Shown piece after piece: positions 21,505 through 31,176 of a stretch of 64,000 bases of DNA (the first letter of the stretch is position 1; each line of letters begins with the position of its first letter). The notes below the pieces were generated by a model. The model was not told the DNA's origin. It did not search any database and saw nothing but the letters and a program-made list of their open reading frames with translations. Made by a program: the position numbers and the translations under genes. The DNA is from Rhynchopus euleeides (Eukaryota > Euglenozoa > Diplonemea > Diplonemida > Diplonemidae): assembly GCA_963210315.1 (NCBI GenBank), contig OY723304.1, positions 372,001-436,000 on the forward strand. The letters are read 5' to 3'.

Positions 21505-22031
21505 TGCCGATGCAGCGGTACACTCCTCCTAAGGGTCAGCAGAAGGGCAAGCACGTCCGCCTGCCCGAACGCCCCGACATCGACCTGAAGGACGAGAAGG
21601 AGTTCCCCCCTCTGGGTGCGACAACCACCGCTGCGAACCCTGATGCGACGGCGCCTACGACGACGGCTGCCATCGATGACACGGTGGAGATGGAGGGTGG
21701 CGAGCAGGAGGCGGGCAAAAAGGCCAAGCGGAAGCGGACGGACGCCGCAGACGACGACGACGGCAACTCCCAGCAAGCGCCCTCCCTGGCATCAAAGCTG
21801 ATGCACGTGGTGATGTCCGCGGTGTCACCCAGCCGCAGCCGTGACGCGCCCCCGCCTGAGCACACCCATTCCTACGACACCCTCAAGCAGCCGCGCTGTC
21901 AGGTGGTGGGTGGCTTCACCTGTGATGTCTGCGAGGAGAGCCGGAACAAGGGCCAGGTACGCCGGAAGTGCCTCACTGAGGGATGCCAGGTGCACGCCTG
22001 CGCGGTGTGCTCCGCTGATGTGCGGCAGTGA
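21504..22031 (+). CDS. LINE-B ORF1 with zinc cluster
   Basis: This has 175 residues from the ATG at 21504, whose A belongs to the target duplication; a second in-frame ATG at 21510 lies inside the element. The protein has a basic cluster (KKAKRKR, likely nuclear import or RNA binding), an acidic stretch (DAADDDDG) and a C-terminal Cys cluster C-x2-C-x12-C-x4-C-x4-C-x2-C (CDVC ... CLTEGC ... CAVC) that probably binds zinc. It is shorter than most ORF1 proteins. It ends at TGA 22029-22031; the frame stays open into ORF2 after that stop. Confidence 0.75.
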   Translation: MPMQRYTPPKGQQKGKHVRLPERPDIDLKDEKEFPPLGATTTAANPDATAPTTTAAIDDTVEMEGGEQEAGKKAKRKRTDAADDDDGNSQQAPSLASKLMHVVMSAVSPSRSRDAPPPEHTHSYDTLKQPRCQVVGGFTCDVCEESRNKGQVRRKCLTEGCQVHACAVCSADVRQ

Positions 22032-22079
22032 CTGCGCTCCCCGCGCTCTATTGCCGACGCTGCCCGCGTAACCTTGCTG

Positions 22080-25000
22080 ATGGGTGGGGACATCGAAACG
22101 AACCCTGGCCCCACCAACAACCTGGTTGTAGCGACACTGAATGTGACCTCACTGGACGCGCACTTCGACGTGCTTCGTGATGTGCCGGCGCACGTGGTGG
22201 GCCTGCAGGAGACTTGCAGCTCGCGGCGCCAACAAGAGGAGGTCGACTGGGTGCTGCGTAAGGGGGATGGGCGTCCGCAGGAGTGGGCCTTTCTGTGGGG
22301 TAAAGAGCGCCCCCCCAGGAGATCGAAAAACGCGCCGTCCGGCAACATCGCGTGTGGGCAACGTGGGGGTGGGGTGGCCACCATGGTGCGCCAGCCGTGT
22401 GTGTCGCGCGCCGTTCCGAACAACGCCATCACCGCGGGGTTTGAAGATGGCAGGGTCATGCACAGCATGGTGGCGCTCGGGTCGGGGGCCACGTTCCTCC
22501 ATGTCTTCGTGGTGTACGCGCACTCGGGGTGCGACAACAAAACAGTGGCTGCCAGGGAGGCCCTCCTGAACTCTGTGTTGTTCGAGGCGCAGGCGCAGGT
22601 GGGTGGTGCTCCAGCGGTGGTACTGGGGGACCTCAACACGGATGTTGCGCGGTCGCCAACCCTCCGCAGAGCACTGGAGAATGAGTGGGTCGACGCAGCG
22701 GTGCTCCAGGCTGCGAGGAGCGGCGATGACCCCCCGCCGACCTACACCTCTACACGTGCCAGCTCGCGAATCGACTACGTCCTGATGAACCGAGTCGCAG
22801 CGCAAAGTTTCGTGAGCTGCTCGACCTCGCTGGCTGGGGTGCCGAACCACTCGCTGGTGAGTGTCACGCTGGACTCGCTCGCCTTCGCGCAGGAGACCCT
22901 GAGGTACAAGGTGCCCCGTGCAATTCCTGCACCCCCCCGGTCACCTGACGCGGACGAGACACCCCCGGAGCCACCCGACCTTGCGCCGTTCTACGACGCG
23001 GTGAAACGGGAAGCAGTCGAGGATGCGTGGATGATTCTTTCTGGGTTGTGCGAGCGTCATCTGCTGGACGGGAGCGAGGTGGCGGCGTCAGAGGAGCGGT
23101 CATACCTCGGGAGAGGCGCAGCGCGAGAACCGCAGCGGGTACGTGTGGCGGCGCCGAGCTCCGCCACCTTGGGCACAGTCGCGACGGCGAAGGAGCTGAG
23201 GTACAGCGCGACCATCAGCCGCATGGAGCACTACGTGCGCGCTCGCTCCTGCGTAAAAAGTGGTCCGGGCGCGGTGTCGGGGCAACTTGTCCGCTGCTGG
23301 CGCAAGTGTCGCAGCGTCCTACGTGAACTACCTCAGGAGTGTGGGGTGACGAGCCACCTGCTGGGCTCCGTCCCCGACGTCGCGACTGTGAAGAAGCTGC
23401 TGCATGCTGTGCGCGGACGCCTTCACGACATCAACCGAGAGGCGTGCAAGGCACGGAAGCAGCGTTGGCGGGGGACTGTGCGCCAGATGTTCGCCTCCGA
23501 CCGCAAAAGCCTTGTGACTGTCCTGAAGGGTAGCCCGGGCCAAGCCGCCGACACGGTGAAGAAGGGGAACGGTGAGCTGACGGCGAAGGTGTCGGAGATG
23601 GACGCCATCCTCATGGAAGCCTGGGCACCTATCCACCGGATGTACACGGGCGACAGGGCGGAGCCGGAGTTCGCGCCTTTCGCACGGGAGTACGACGGGC
23701 TGTTCGAGGAACACCCTATGCAGGTGGAAGACATCAGCGGCTCCGACCTGCTCGAAATGTTAAAGCGGAGGAAGAAGAAGTCTGCTGCGTGTGGTGTCGA
23801 CGGATGGCGCATGGACGAGCTGCAGCGGCTGCCCCTCCCTCTCATGGACGGGTTTGCTGCCTTCTTCAACCTGGTGGAACGGACGGGGAAATGGCCGAAG
23901 GGGCTGCTCACGGCCCTGGTGTCGCTGATCCCGAAGAGCGAAGACCTCTCGCCAACGAACCTCCGGCCTATCACGATCACCAGTGCGGTATACCGCCTGT
24001 GGGCGTGCCGCCGTCTCATCGACATCATGAAGTGGCAGGAGACGTGGGCCCTGGACACGCAGCACGGCTTCCGCCAGGGGCATAGGTGCGAGGATGTCCT
24101 CATAGAGCTAACGACCCTGATTGAGGAGACCCTCCTGGATGATTCCAAACAGCTGTACCTGCTGGCCCTGGACTTCCAGAAGTGCTTCGACCGGGTGCCC
24201 CAGAAGCTCGTCTTGGAGCTGGCGGAGGCCATGGGGCTGCACCAGCGCATCCTACGCCCCCTCAAGACGATGTACAGTGGGCTGAAAAGAAGGTTCAAGC
24301 TGCCCTTAGGTGTTGGCGGGCGCTTCGAGGTGACCAACGGGATCCTGCAGGGCTGCCCTATATCGGTCATCCTGATCAACGCCCTCCTCTCGGTCATGTT
24401 CAAGGCCGTCGACGTGCGCGTGCCATCAGTGTCTTCGCAGTCCTTCGCCGACGATGGGACGCTTGTATCTCAGGAGGATGAGGCGTCGGTGCAGCAGGCT
24501 GTCGATGTCGTGGTAGGCTTCTGCAACATCACCGGCATGGCCCTCAACGTCAAGAAGACGGTGGCGATGGGGATCCCGAGGGGCTCGTCGGGTTTCAGGA
24601 GACAACACCCATACGTGGGACAGGTGCGTGTTCAGGACAACATCCTCCCGACTGAGACAGCGTCGAAGATCCTCGGTGCAAAGGCCTGCGTCTCTGACAA
24701 GGGGCAGGTGCGCCGCAACGACGCGCGACTCGAGAGCCATAAACCCCTGCTCATGCGACTTCCGACCTCTCCGCTGAGCACACGACAACGGGCGGAAATT
24801 GTGGCGTCTAATGTCGTGTCGAGCACGGTGTCGGGCGGAGCGTTTGCCCCTCTGTCGAAGACGGCGACGCAGCGTCTTCGAAGCCGTCTCACAACAGGCA
24901 TCCTCGGCGTCAAGCACCCCTCCCGCAGTGTAGGCGCGATGCTCACCATCCTGCACAAGGCCCACCGTGTAGATCCGGCGATAGCCAACTCTTACCGGAT

Positions 25001-28000
25001 CCTGTGCAATCTCTTCGACACGTGTGTGCGCATCCCACACATGGTGGACAGGATGAACCGAATCGCTGTGCTGTACGAGGAACACCCGACACTATCCTCT
25101 GCTGACGCCCTCGGCCCTGTGGGCATCGCGATCTCGGTCGCCCTCCCTGCTGCTGGACTAGAGTGGGGCGATGACATCCGTGACTGTGCCATCGGGGATA
25201 TGTGTCTCGCTGGTGAACCACGGTCCTCCCGGAACCATGCGCTGCGCGACAATCTGCGGCGGCAGGGCTGGAAGGCGCTGGCGAAGCACCGTCCTTCCTT
25301 CTCGGGGATCGAAAACGGTGTGGACTACGACAGGACGAACGCGCTCCGCCTGGAGACGAAGGACGGGAACCTCTCGCGGGCGCTGACGGTGGTGCTTGCT
25401 GGTGGTGTCTTCTTCGCGACGCGATGGGGGCGCAACGGCGCCTACGTCTCTGGTGGCAGGCGTGCGACGACAGACGAGACGTCGGACTCCTCATCCCATG
25501 CCCCATCTCCCTCACCGGCTGCTGACGCGGCTATGGCAGGGGACGAAGAGGATGAAGAAGCTGAGGAAGAGGAGGAGTGCGAGTACGAAGAGGAGGAGGA
25601 CGAGGAGCAGGAAGACGCCGATCTTCTTGGTTCTCAGGATTCCTTCGACTGGGATATCGTGTCCAATCCGGCGGCGGAAGAGGCAGACGTGCGGGACCCC
25701 AAGCTGTGTGTACACTGCGATGGTGCGGACAGTGACACGCCTGATCACCTTTGGTGGGCATGCAGTGCGTTTGACTCCGTCAGGTCTCAACCTCAGTTCG
25801 AACCCCTGCTGCAGCTGGACCGCTCAGAGTGGCCCCCGTGCCTTGCGAGATACGGCGTGGTGCCAGAGGGATTCCAGGTAGACGAGACCTTGCTGCACAC
25901 GCTGATGGGGCGCATCGTGCTGAAGCGGTGGGAGCTCGAGGCGAAGATGCGGCGCTCTGGACCCCTCGTGCACCCCTGGACGGCTGCTCTCTCCTGGCCA
26001 GCAGAGACTTTTGACTTCGACGTATCCAGTATCCCAGAGAAGCCAGCAGCGCGGCTGTGGCCGTATAGCGCTGCGTCTCTCAGGGCGATACTTGCGTGGC
26101 TCGCAGCGCTCCAATGGACGAAGCAAGGCACGGTGTCGAACATCGAGCTCGCCCTTGACTTCGAGGTCTTCACAGGGAAGGCGTTACAGCCCTCGGAGCG
26201 CTCGGCACGAACCTCCAACCCCGCGATGGCCGAGCGTGGCAACCTCCTCTGGACGATGATGGGCTGCCTGAAGAGGCTATGCGACCAGCTAAGCCTTCCT
26301 ACCCCGTGGCCTGCGCGACGCGAGGACCGGGTCGGCTCCCTCTGCTCGGTAGGCGCTGGAGAGGTCTGGGGCGGGATGACACCTCGGCCCGTGTTCGCAG
26401 GTGGGGCAGAGACGATCACGGCGTTAGAGGCGAGTGCAGAACAGGCATGTGCGGCCGCAGGCGTCGATGCAGACGGCAATATCGTGAGGTGGGGAACAAA
26501 CGTGTTCCCAGACTACACTGGGATCCCCCGGACCACGCGAGCCTCACAATGGGATGGGCCACGCCCGCCCCCGCCGCGCAGCGCTATACCTGTACCAGTG
26601 CCGCGGTCGCTCGCGAGCACGTCTCTGGGCCCCCGGAAAGTGTGCAACGCGCATTCGAAACCGAAATGCGACGAGTGCGATACCGCCAAGCGGAATTACG
26701 CACTGACGATAGCTGCGTGTTGCCGCGTCCACCACCACCACGCGGACGGCCTGAAGGTGATGTGCTGTGAGACACACCACATGACGCGGTGCGGCACCTG
26801 CGCCAATGTGAAGACATGCTGCGCGGCCGGCCACCATGGGCGCGCCCCCAGGGTCGACCAAGTTGCGAGCACGGATGACGACAGCAGCAGCTGCGATGAC
26901 GATTCTGACAGCGAGGGAGAGGAGGGCATCTCTGGTGCCACTGAGCATGATGGAGACGACGCTGATGATGCGGGCTCCACCAGCGAGGAAGTCCCTCCCT
27001 CGTCTGTGATGGATAGCGACACGACGGCTGCGGCTGCGGTAAAACGCACCGCCATCGTTCTGGACGCCTCCGACGAGGACTCGATGGGGCAGGATGCCGT
27101 GAAACGCACCGCCATTTGTTTAGATCACTCTGACGAGGGCCCGTCCCTCTGGGGGGCTGGGATAGTGTGTGTGCGACAGCCAGAGTGGGACATGTGTGCG
27201 TCTCTTCTTCTTCTTTGGCCGGGCGTGATTGAGCATTTGGCTCTTCACTGCCCCGACGATCAGCCCAGTGAGGGCGAGTTGGGTTCTTCTGCGGAGTCAT
27301 CTGCGCTGACCCCACGCGAATTTCCTGGTTTTCTTTTCTCGCCTTCCCCTCGAATGAATACCCCTGCTTCCCCTACCCCGCGTAAGATGTGTGCAGAGCA
27401 CGTTACGCTTGATGCGGATGAATCGTCGGGCTCCCAGCCTGATGATGCTCGTCTCGCTCCACCAGCAGATACAGCACCGCTTCCGGCGCCCTCTCCGGCT
27501 CCGGAGCTCGTGCTGCACACAGACCTGCTGGACGGGCTACAGACCCCGCAGACGGGCTCGCCGCCCCTCCCAGAGAGCGCCACGCAACGGAGATCTCCGA
27601 GCCCTTACGTGGGGCGCCGCCTTCCTTTCTCTCCCTCTCTCCCCTCTGAGTCCTCGGTACCCCGCGCGCAGAAGCGGGTAGCACCCATACAGGAGACAGG
27701 CGAATCTGCCCTGGGGCAACGCTCCTTTAACAACAGAAGAGTAGAACCTCAACCCCCCGTGTCCCCTGGTTCACCGATTTCAGCGTCAAGCCTTCGGCCT
27801 GGCGAGGATAGTATCATGTCCCCATCAGAACTTGCTTCCCCCCTTCCTCTCTCGCCCGCACCTTCCCTTGTTGTGGATGACTCGCCGGGCTTTCAGCCCG
27901 TCGACACTCGGCTTAGTCCCCCATCAGACACTGTGTCACCCCCACCACCCTCTCCATGTCAGGAGCCCCTAGTGCCTTTAGACCCTGCAACCCCCTCTCT

Positions 28001-28565
28001 TCCCGACTGGCAGGCAGAAACGCCGTCTCACCAGGGGAGCGACACGCTCTCCCACGAGTGCACGTCGCCGAGCCCTTGCGTGGGGCGTCGACTTCCTTTC
28101 TCCCCTTCCTCCCCTTCTGAGTCCTCGGTTCCCCGCGCGCAGAAACGTGTAGCGCACATGCGGGAGGCAGACGAATCTGCCCTGGAGCGATGCTCGTTTC
28201 ATAACAACAGAGCAGGTTTTCCTTCCTCCCGCACGATCATCAGCACAGCTAGATCAGGCGTGCCTTCCCCTTTCCCACGGGCCTCACAAGCCTTGCGCTT
28301 CTTGGAGCGCAAGACACGTGCTGTCCGTCCTTCTCGTTCACGTTTCCTCCAGAAGCGGGTGTTGCGTGCGGTTCCGAAGCGCACCCGCTGCATCCCCTCT
28401 CCCACCATCTTTCGTTCGGCGGCTATTCCGCGCTCTTTTCAACGCGTCGTCGCGAAGATTGCGCCTCAGTATCAGCAGGCGCAATCTCCGGCTTCCAGTG
28501 TGTGTGTGTCCCCCCTCCTTTACAGCGCAACGAGGAGGAGAGCGAAACCGTGTGGTGTCACGTAG
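22080..28565 (+). CDS. LINE-B ORF2: APE endonuclease, reverse transcriptase, zinc clusters, long Ser/Pro tail
   Basis: It has 2161 residues from the ATG at 22080. The order is 2A-like GDIETNPGP (residues 3-11); APE endonuclease (LNVTSL, GLQET, VLGDLNTDV, SRIDYVLMN, NHSLVSV) to about residue 270; RT at about 560-860 with LQGCPISVILIN and catalytic FADDG near 787; a CHC-type zinc knuckle near 1210 (LCVHC ... DHLWWAC); and a second, unusual Cys/His-rich cluster at about 1520-1590 (CDEC, CCETHH, CGTC, CC, HH). The last 540 residues are Ser/Pro-rich and acidic, with two KRTAI-xLD-acidic repeats and a module duplicated at a 471-bp interval (27597 and 28068). It ends at TAG. The RT copies element RNA at the nicked target. 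No RNase H domain is recognised. The C-terminal half is far longer than usual for LINEs. Confidence 0.92.
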   Translation: MGGDIETNPGPTNNLVVATLNVTSLDAHFDVLRDVPAHVVGLQETCSSRRQQEEVDWVLRKGDGRPQEWAFLWGKERPPRRSKNAPSGNIACGQRGGGVATMVRQPCVSRAVPNNAITAGFEDGRVMHSMVALGSGATFLHVFVVYAHSGCDNKTVAAREALLNSVLFEAQAQVGGAPAVVLGDLNTDVARSPTLRRALENEWVDAAVLQAARSGDDPPPTYTSTRASSRIDYVLMNRVAAQSFVSCSTSLAGVPNHSLVSVTLDSLAFAQETLRYKVPRAIPAPPRSPDADETPPEPPDLAPFYDAVKREAVEDAWMILSGLCERHLLDGSEVAASEERSYLGRGAAREPQRVRVAAPSSATLGTVATAKELRYSATISRMEHYVRARSCVKSGPGAVSGQLVRCWRKCRSVLRELPQECGVTSHLLGSVPDVATVKKLLHAVRGRLHDINREACKARKQRWRGTVRQMFASDRKSLVTVLKGSPGQAADTVKKGNGELTAKVSEMDAILMEAWAPIHRMYTGDRAEPEFAPFAREYDGLFEEHPMQVEDISGSDLLEMLKRRKKKSAACGVDGWRMDELQRLPLPLMDGFAAFFNLVERTGKWPKGLLTALVSLIPKSEDLSPTNLRPITITSAVYRLWACRRLIDIMKWQETWALDTQHGFRQGHRCEDVLIELTTLIEETLLDDSKQLYLLALDFQKCFDRVPQKLVLELAEAMGLHQRILRPLKTMYSGLKRRFKLPLGVGGRFEVTNGILQGCPISVILINALLSVMFKAVDVRVPSVSSQSFADDGTLVSQEDEASVQQAVDVVVGFCNITGMALNVKKTVAMGIPRGSSGFRRQHPYVGQVRVQDNILPTETASKILGAKACVSDKGQVRRNDARLESHKPLLMRLPTSPLSTRQRAEIVASNVVSSTVSGGAFAPLSKTATQRLRSRLTTGILGVKHPSRSVGAMLTILHKAHRVDPAIANSYRILCNLFDTCVRIPHMVDRMNRIAVLYEEHPTLSSADALGPVGIAISVALPAAGLEWGDDIRDCAIGDMCLAGEPRSSRNHALRDNLRRQGWKALAKHRPSFSGIENGVDYDRTNALRLETKDGNLSRALTVVLAGGVFFATRWGRNGAYVSGGRRATTDETSDSSSHAPSPSPAADAAMAGDEEDEEAEEEEECEYEEEEDEEQEDADLLGSQDSFDWDIVSNPAAEEADVRDPKLCVHCDGADSDTPDHLWWACSAFDSVRSQPQFEPLLQLDRSEWPPCLARYGVVPEGFQVDETLLHTLMGRIVLKRWELEAKMRRSGPLVHPWTAALSWPAETFDFDVSSIPEKPAARLWPYSAASLRAILAWLAALQWTKQGTVSNIELALDFEVFTGKALQPSERSARTSNPAMAERGNLLWTMMGCLKRLCDQLSLPTPWPARREDRVGSLCSVGAGEVWGGMTPRPVFAGGAETITALEASAEQACAAAGVDADGNIVRWGTNVFPDYTGIPRTTRASQWDGPRPPPPRSAIPVPVPRSLASTSLGPRKVCNAHSKPKCDECDTAKRNYALTIAACCRVHHHHADGLKVMCCETHHMTRCGTCANVKTCCAAGHHGRAPRVDQVASTDDDSSSCDDDSDSEGEEGISGATEHDGDDADDAGSTSEEVPPSSVMDSDTTAAAAVKRTAIVLDASDEDSMGQDAVKRTAICLDHSDEGPSLWGAGIVCVRQPEWDMCASLLLLWPGVIEHLALHCPDDQPSEGELGSSAESSALTPREFPGFLFSPSPRMNTPASPTPRKMCAEHVTLDADESSGSQPDDARLAPPADTAPLPAPSPAPELVLHTDLLDGLQTPQTGSPPLPESATQRRSPSPYVGRRLPFSPSLPSESSVPRAQKRVAPIQETGESALGQRSFNNRRVEPQPPVSPGSPISASSLRPGEDSIMSPSELASPLPLSPAPSLVVDDSPGFQPVDTRLSPPSDTVSPPPPSPCQEPLVPLDPATPSLPDWQAETPSHQGSDTLSHECTSPSPCVGRRLPFSPSSPSESSVPRAQKRVAHMREADESALERCSFHNNRAGFPSSRTIISTARSGVPSPFPRASQALRFLERKTRAVRPSRSRFLQKRVLRAVPKRTRCIPSPTIFRSAAIPRSFQRVVAKIAPQYQQAQSPASSVCVSPLLYSATRRRAKPCGVT
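22086..22112 (+). other. 2A-like ribosome-skipping motif in LINE-B
   Basis: GDIETNPGP matches the 2A consensus D-(V/I)-E-x-N-P-G-P exactly and is preceded by a hydrophobic ARVTLLMG stretch like known 2A contexts. The final Pro is codon 27 after the ORF1 UGA. If UGA is read through, skipping here would release ORF1 from ORF2. Confidence 0.75.
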
Positions 28566-28655
28566 AGCAAGAGTAGGATAGCGGGCCCGGTTCCTCACGG
28601 TATGGTCCTTCGGGGCCAGGCTGCGATGCCAGCACGCTAACCCAAATTGCAATAC

Positions 28656-28742
28656 GACTGAGTGAGAAAAAGTGAGAAGTCAGCCATGTTTGGCTGACAA
28701 CTGACGACTCGTGACTCACAGTGACTCGTAGCGAGGGCCCCC
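28656..28742 (+). repeat. 109-bp MITE copy C, right piece
   Basis: It continues the MITE interrupted at 21504, starting with the duplicated GACTGAGTGA and ending in GTAGCGAGGGCCCCC. It carries the GACAAC variant (GAAAAC in copies A, B, D and F) that is also seen in copy E. Confidence 0.9.
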
Positions 28743-28859
28743 TGTTGCGTTCAAAGGATATCTTCAACGGTTGGTCGTTCGGTTCAAAAAAAACTCGGTA
28801 AAAAAACAGCGGTCCCTCTCAGCGGAGGGCTGCAAGAGACACTGCTAAAAAAATAGGAA

Positions 28860-30540
28860 TTCTTCATGGTTGCATAGCGGCCGTTTTAAAAAATCCCTTG
28901 TATTTTGTGGACTTGCAAAAACGGCCGCTGATTTTCAGCATTTTAAAAAGCGGCCGTTTTTTTTAACTGGGAATTTTGTATGGGGCGTGGGTCAGCAGGC
29001 GAGATCCCACCACCAGGAGTGCCTCCCCACTGCAAGGGATACCCTGCAGCAAGCATTGTGAGCGCGCCTTCAAGTATGATGCGAAGAGTTCAGACTTCGT
29101 GGACCACTTTGACGGACCGCGCCATATCAAGAAGAAGAAGAACGCAGCGTTGAAAGTGCAGAGCCAGGGAAACAGCTGGCGCTGTCGGAGTGCGATACCC
29201 TCAGTGGCAGGCTTGCAACTTCGGATCGCCCGGGGTGCGTTGTTCACCGGATCACCGGCTGGCATGGTGCATGATGCTGTCAAGAAGTGTGTCCCGAGGA
29301 GGGGCTGAACATGGTTGCGGCCAATCTAGGCACGTGTGTCGTGGATGACCGTGCAGGCAGAGGTGGGTGTCGCTCACTGGCATCAGGGCTCTTCCGACAG
29401 AGCTTTCCCTTGATCTCGGCGACAGCACCCCGGATGAGAAGGACACCGCCTTCGCTGATTTATTCCCGAAGGCACGGGCGATCATCCCGGGCAATATGCA
29501 GCACCAGCTGGATGGGTTCACGACCGCACTGGCGCTGAAGGATGTGCTGTGCCACATCTCTGACGCAGCTGAGAGGGAGAAGCAGGCGAGCAAGACGGCA
29601 CCACCGGCCGTGCGATCCCGCTTCTCTCCGACACACACTACCTGCACCGCTTGAGTGGATCTGCACCTTGCACCACGTCCCCGGGCATTTATACAATCTT
29701 CCGGGCCCGCTGCAGGACAGCGGCCCTGCTACGTGTGCGTCGCTTCTGCGGTTGGCAGAGATGCCCACGAAATCGCTGGGCTCGAGTCCCACCTGCAGGC
29801 CGCCGTCCGCCTGACGGCACCCCTCGCATCGCTGCTCCAGAAGTACTGCGATGCGCAGCTGGGTGTGCCAACGGCGTGCCCCTGTCGACGCAGTGCACAC
29901 CGACATTGTGAATGTCATCGAGAAAGTGTCTGAGGTGGGGAAGTACGACCCCCCAGTGCCCCTGGCAGGGGAGCTGGCCTGGGCTGGCGACCGCATGCGC
30001 AGAAGGTGGGACGGCACGGAATCAGGGAAGTCCTTCTGGTTTGCGGTCCGCCGTCTGTGCCCGAGCGCGTACGGCCGCATGAGTCGTAGGGGTGTCAGAA
30101 CTCCGGTGCCACCTCCCCTCTGTTTCGGGGAGGTCACGAGCAGGGCCTGGGTGATCTACGACTAGGCCACCACGTTCCGAGGGTGTGCTGGATTTCTGGG
30201 ACAACCCGGGGGCGAACCGGGCTGCTACACTCCTCTCTGCTCTCGGGTGTCTGCTGCTTGTCGAGCGACAGGCAGGGCGGAAGCCATTTTTCTTTGTACA
30301 GTCGACAGAGAATCGCAGTGCCCAATGTCATGTGCAGGCAACAGGGAGTTGTCAAGTGTGTTTCCTCAGCTCGGTACGGTAAGCAGGAGGCGAATCTCCA
30401 AAGGAAAATAGGAGGGGGAAAAAACGGCCGTTTTTTCGCCAACAAAACATGAAAACGGCCGTTTTTATATTTCGGTAGCGGGAACTGAGGTAGTGAATTC
30501 TCAGAAAATCCACTCCCTCCATGACGGCCGTTATGACACT
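28860..30540 (+). mobile_element. Decayed DNA transposon with CGGCCG subterminal palindromes
   Basis: AACGGCCGTT-type palindromes cluster at both ends (about 28879-28960 on the left; about 30418-30470 and 30520 on the right), as subterminal binding-site repeats do in hAT-like elements. Fragments of a transposon-like reading frame lie between. The outer ends and target duplication could not be fixed. Confidence 0.4.
28976..30165 (+). pseudogene. Broken transposon protein with BED/C2H2-like finger
   Basis: The first open stretch (28976-29308) contains CSKHCERAFKYD and FVDHFDGPRHIKKKK, a Cys-pair plus F-x2-H-x3-G-x2-H-like pattern that resembles a BED or C2H2 finger at the N-terminus of a hAT-type transposase. 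Later stretches in shifting frames (29367-29654, 29655-29933, 29851-30165) have coding-like composition, e.g. FADLFPKARAIIPGNMQHQL and KYDPPVPLAGELAWAGDRM. The reading frame is interrupted several times. The family assignment is tentative. Confidence 0.35.
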
Positions 30541-30929
30541 ATGATTCTTGTTCAAAAATCGTTCAAAAGAAACGGACCTATGCGGTGAATGCGTGCTGGA
30601 TCACGACACCCACCGCATTCACAGCGTGAGAGCACGGCTACAACTCAGGGGCGATGCAAAAGAGTTGTGTCAACGCGGCAAGGTGTTCAGACGGTGTCTC
30701 CCATTGCGGCTTCTTCTTTCGTTCTAAAAAAATCCAACTCGGTTTCCTTGCCCCCCCCCCCCCACACACCTACACCCTGGCGCTGCCCTGTCGGCTGACT
30801 GGCGATCGCGCTTTTCATTGCCACATGAACCTGTGCGAGGGGCGCACCGAGTGTTGCTTGAGACAAACACAAAAGGAAAAGGGGCAACAAAAGCACGAGC
30901 CGCAGCAGGGTGGAGGGGTGGACCCCCCC
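30541..30929. other. Gene-free stretch
   Basis: It contains CAAAAATCGTTCAAAAG at 30554-30569 (a motif also seen near 41829 and 58306) and a C-run at 30752-30763. No gene is visible. Confidence 0.4.
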
Positions 30930-31067
30930 TAGGGTTGCTAGTATTATGTATTATTCGTATTATTGTATTATTCATGGTATGACAAAGGTCTTAATAAGAA
31001 AAGGATCTTTTCACTTCTTTCTTAAGACGTCTTAATGCAGGTGCTGCATTAAATTTCTTAAATTAAT

Positions 31068-31176
31068 GGGGGCCCTCGCTACCAAGTGTGACTGAGTGAG
31101 AAAAAGTGAGAAGTCAGCCATGTTTGGCTGAAAACTGACGACTCGTGACTCACAGTGACTCGTAGCGAGGGCCCCC
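31068..31176 (+). repeat. 109-bp MITE, copy D
   Basis: It is nested in the left arm of the AT-rich element and flanked by the 3-bp duplication AAT (31065-31067 and 31177-31179). Confidence 0.9.

Larger units (their letters stand above)
21505..28655 (+). mobile_element. LINE-B: intact APE-RT non-LTR retrotransposon inserted in a MITE
   Basis: The element is bounded on both sides by GACTGAGTGA (21495-21504 and 28656-28665), a perfect 10-bp target duplication made from MITE sequence. It contains ORF1, one UGA, and a very long ORF2. It ends in CAAATTGCAATAC without a poly(A) tail. There is almost no 5' UTR: the first ATG is formed across the junction. The intact ORFs, perfect duplication and location inside a young MITE indicate recent movement. 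Confidence 0.93.

Noticed and set aside
13277-22031. UGA as a sense codon (alternative genetic code) to explain the LINE ORF1 stops
   Set aside because: Sulfatase, SGNH-like protein, receptor and astacin all end at UGA at plausible domain ends and use UGG for Trp, so UGA is a stop here. Readthrough at the LINE stops is the better hypothesis.
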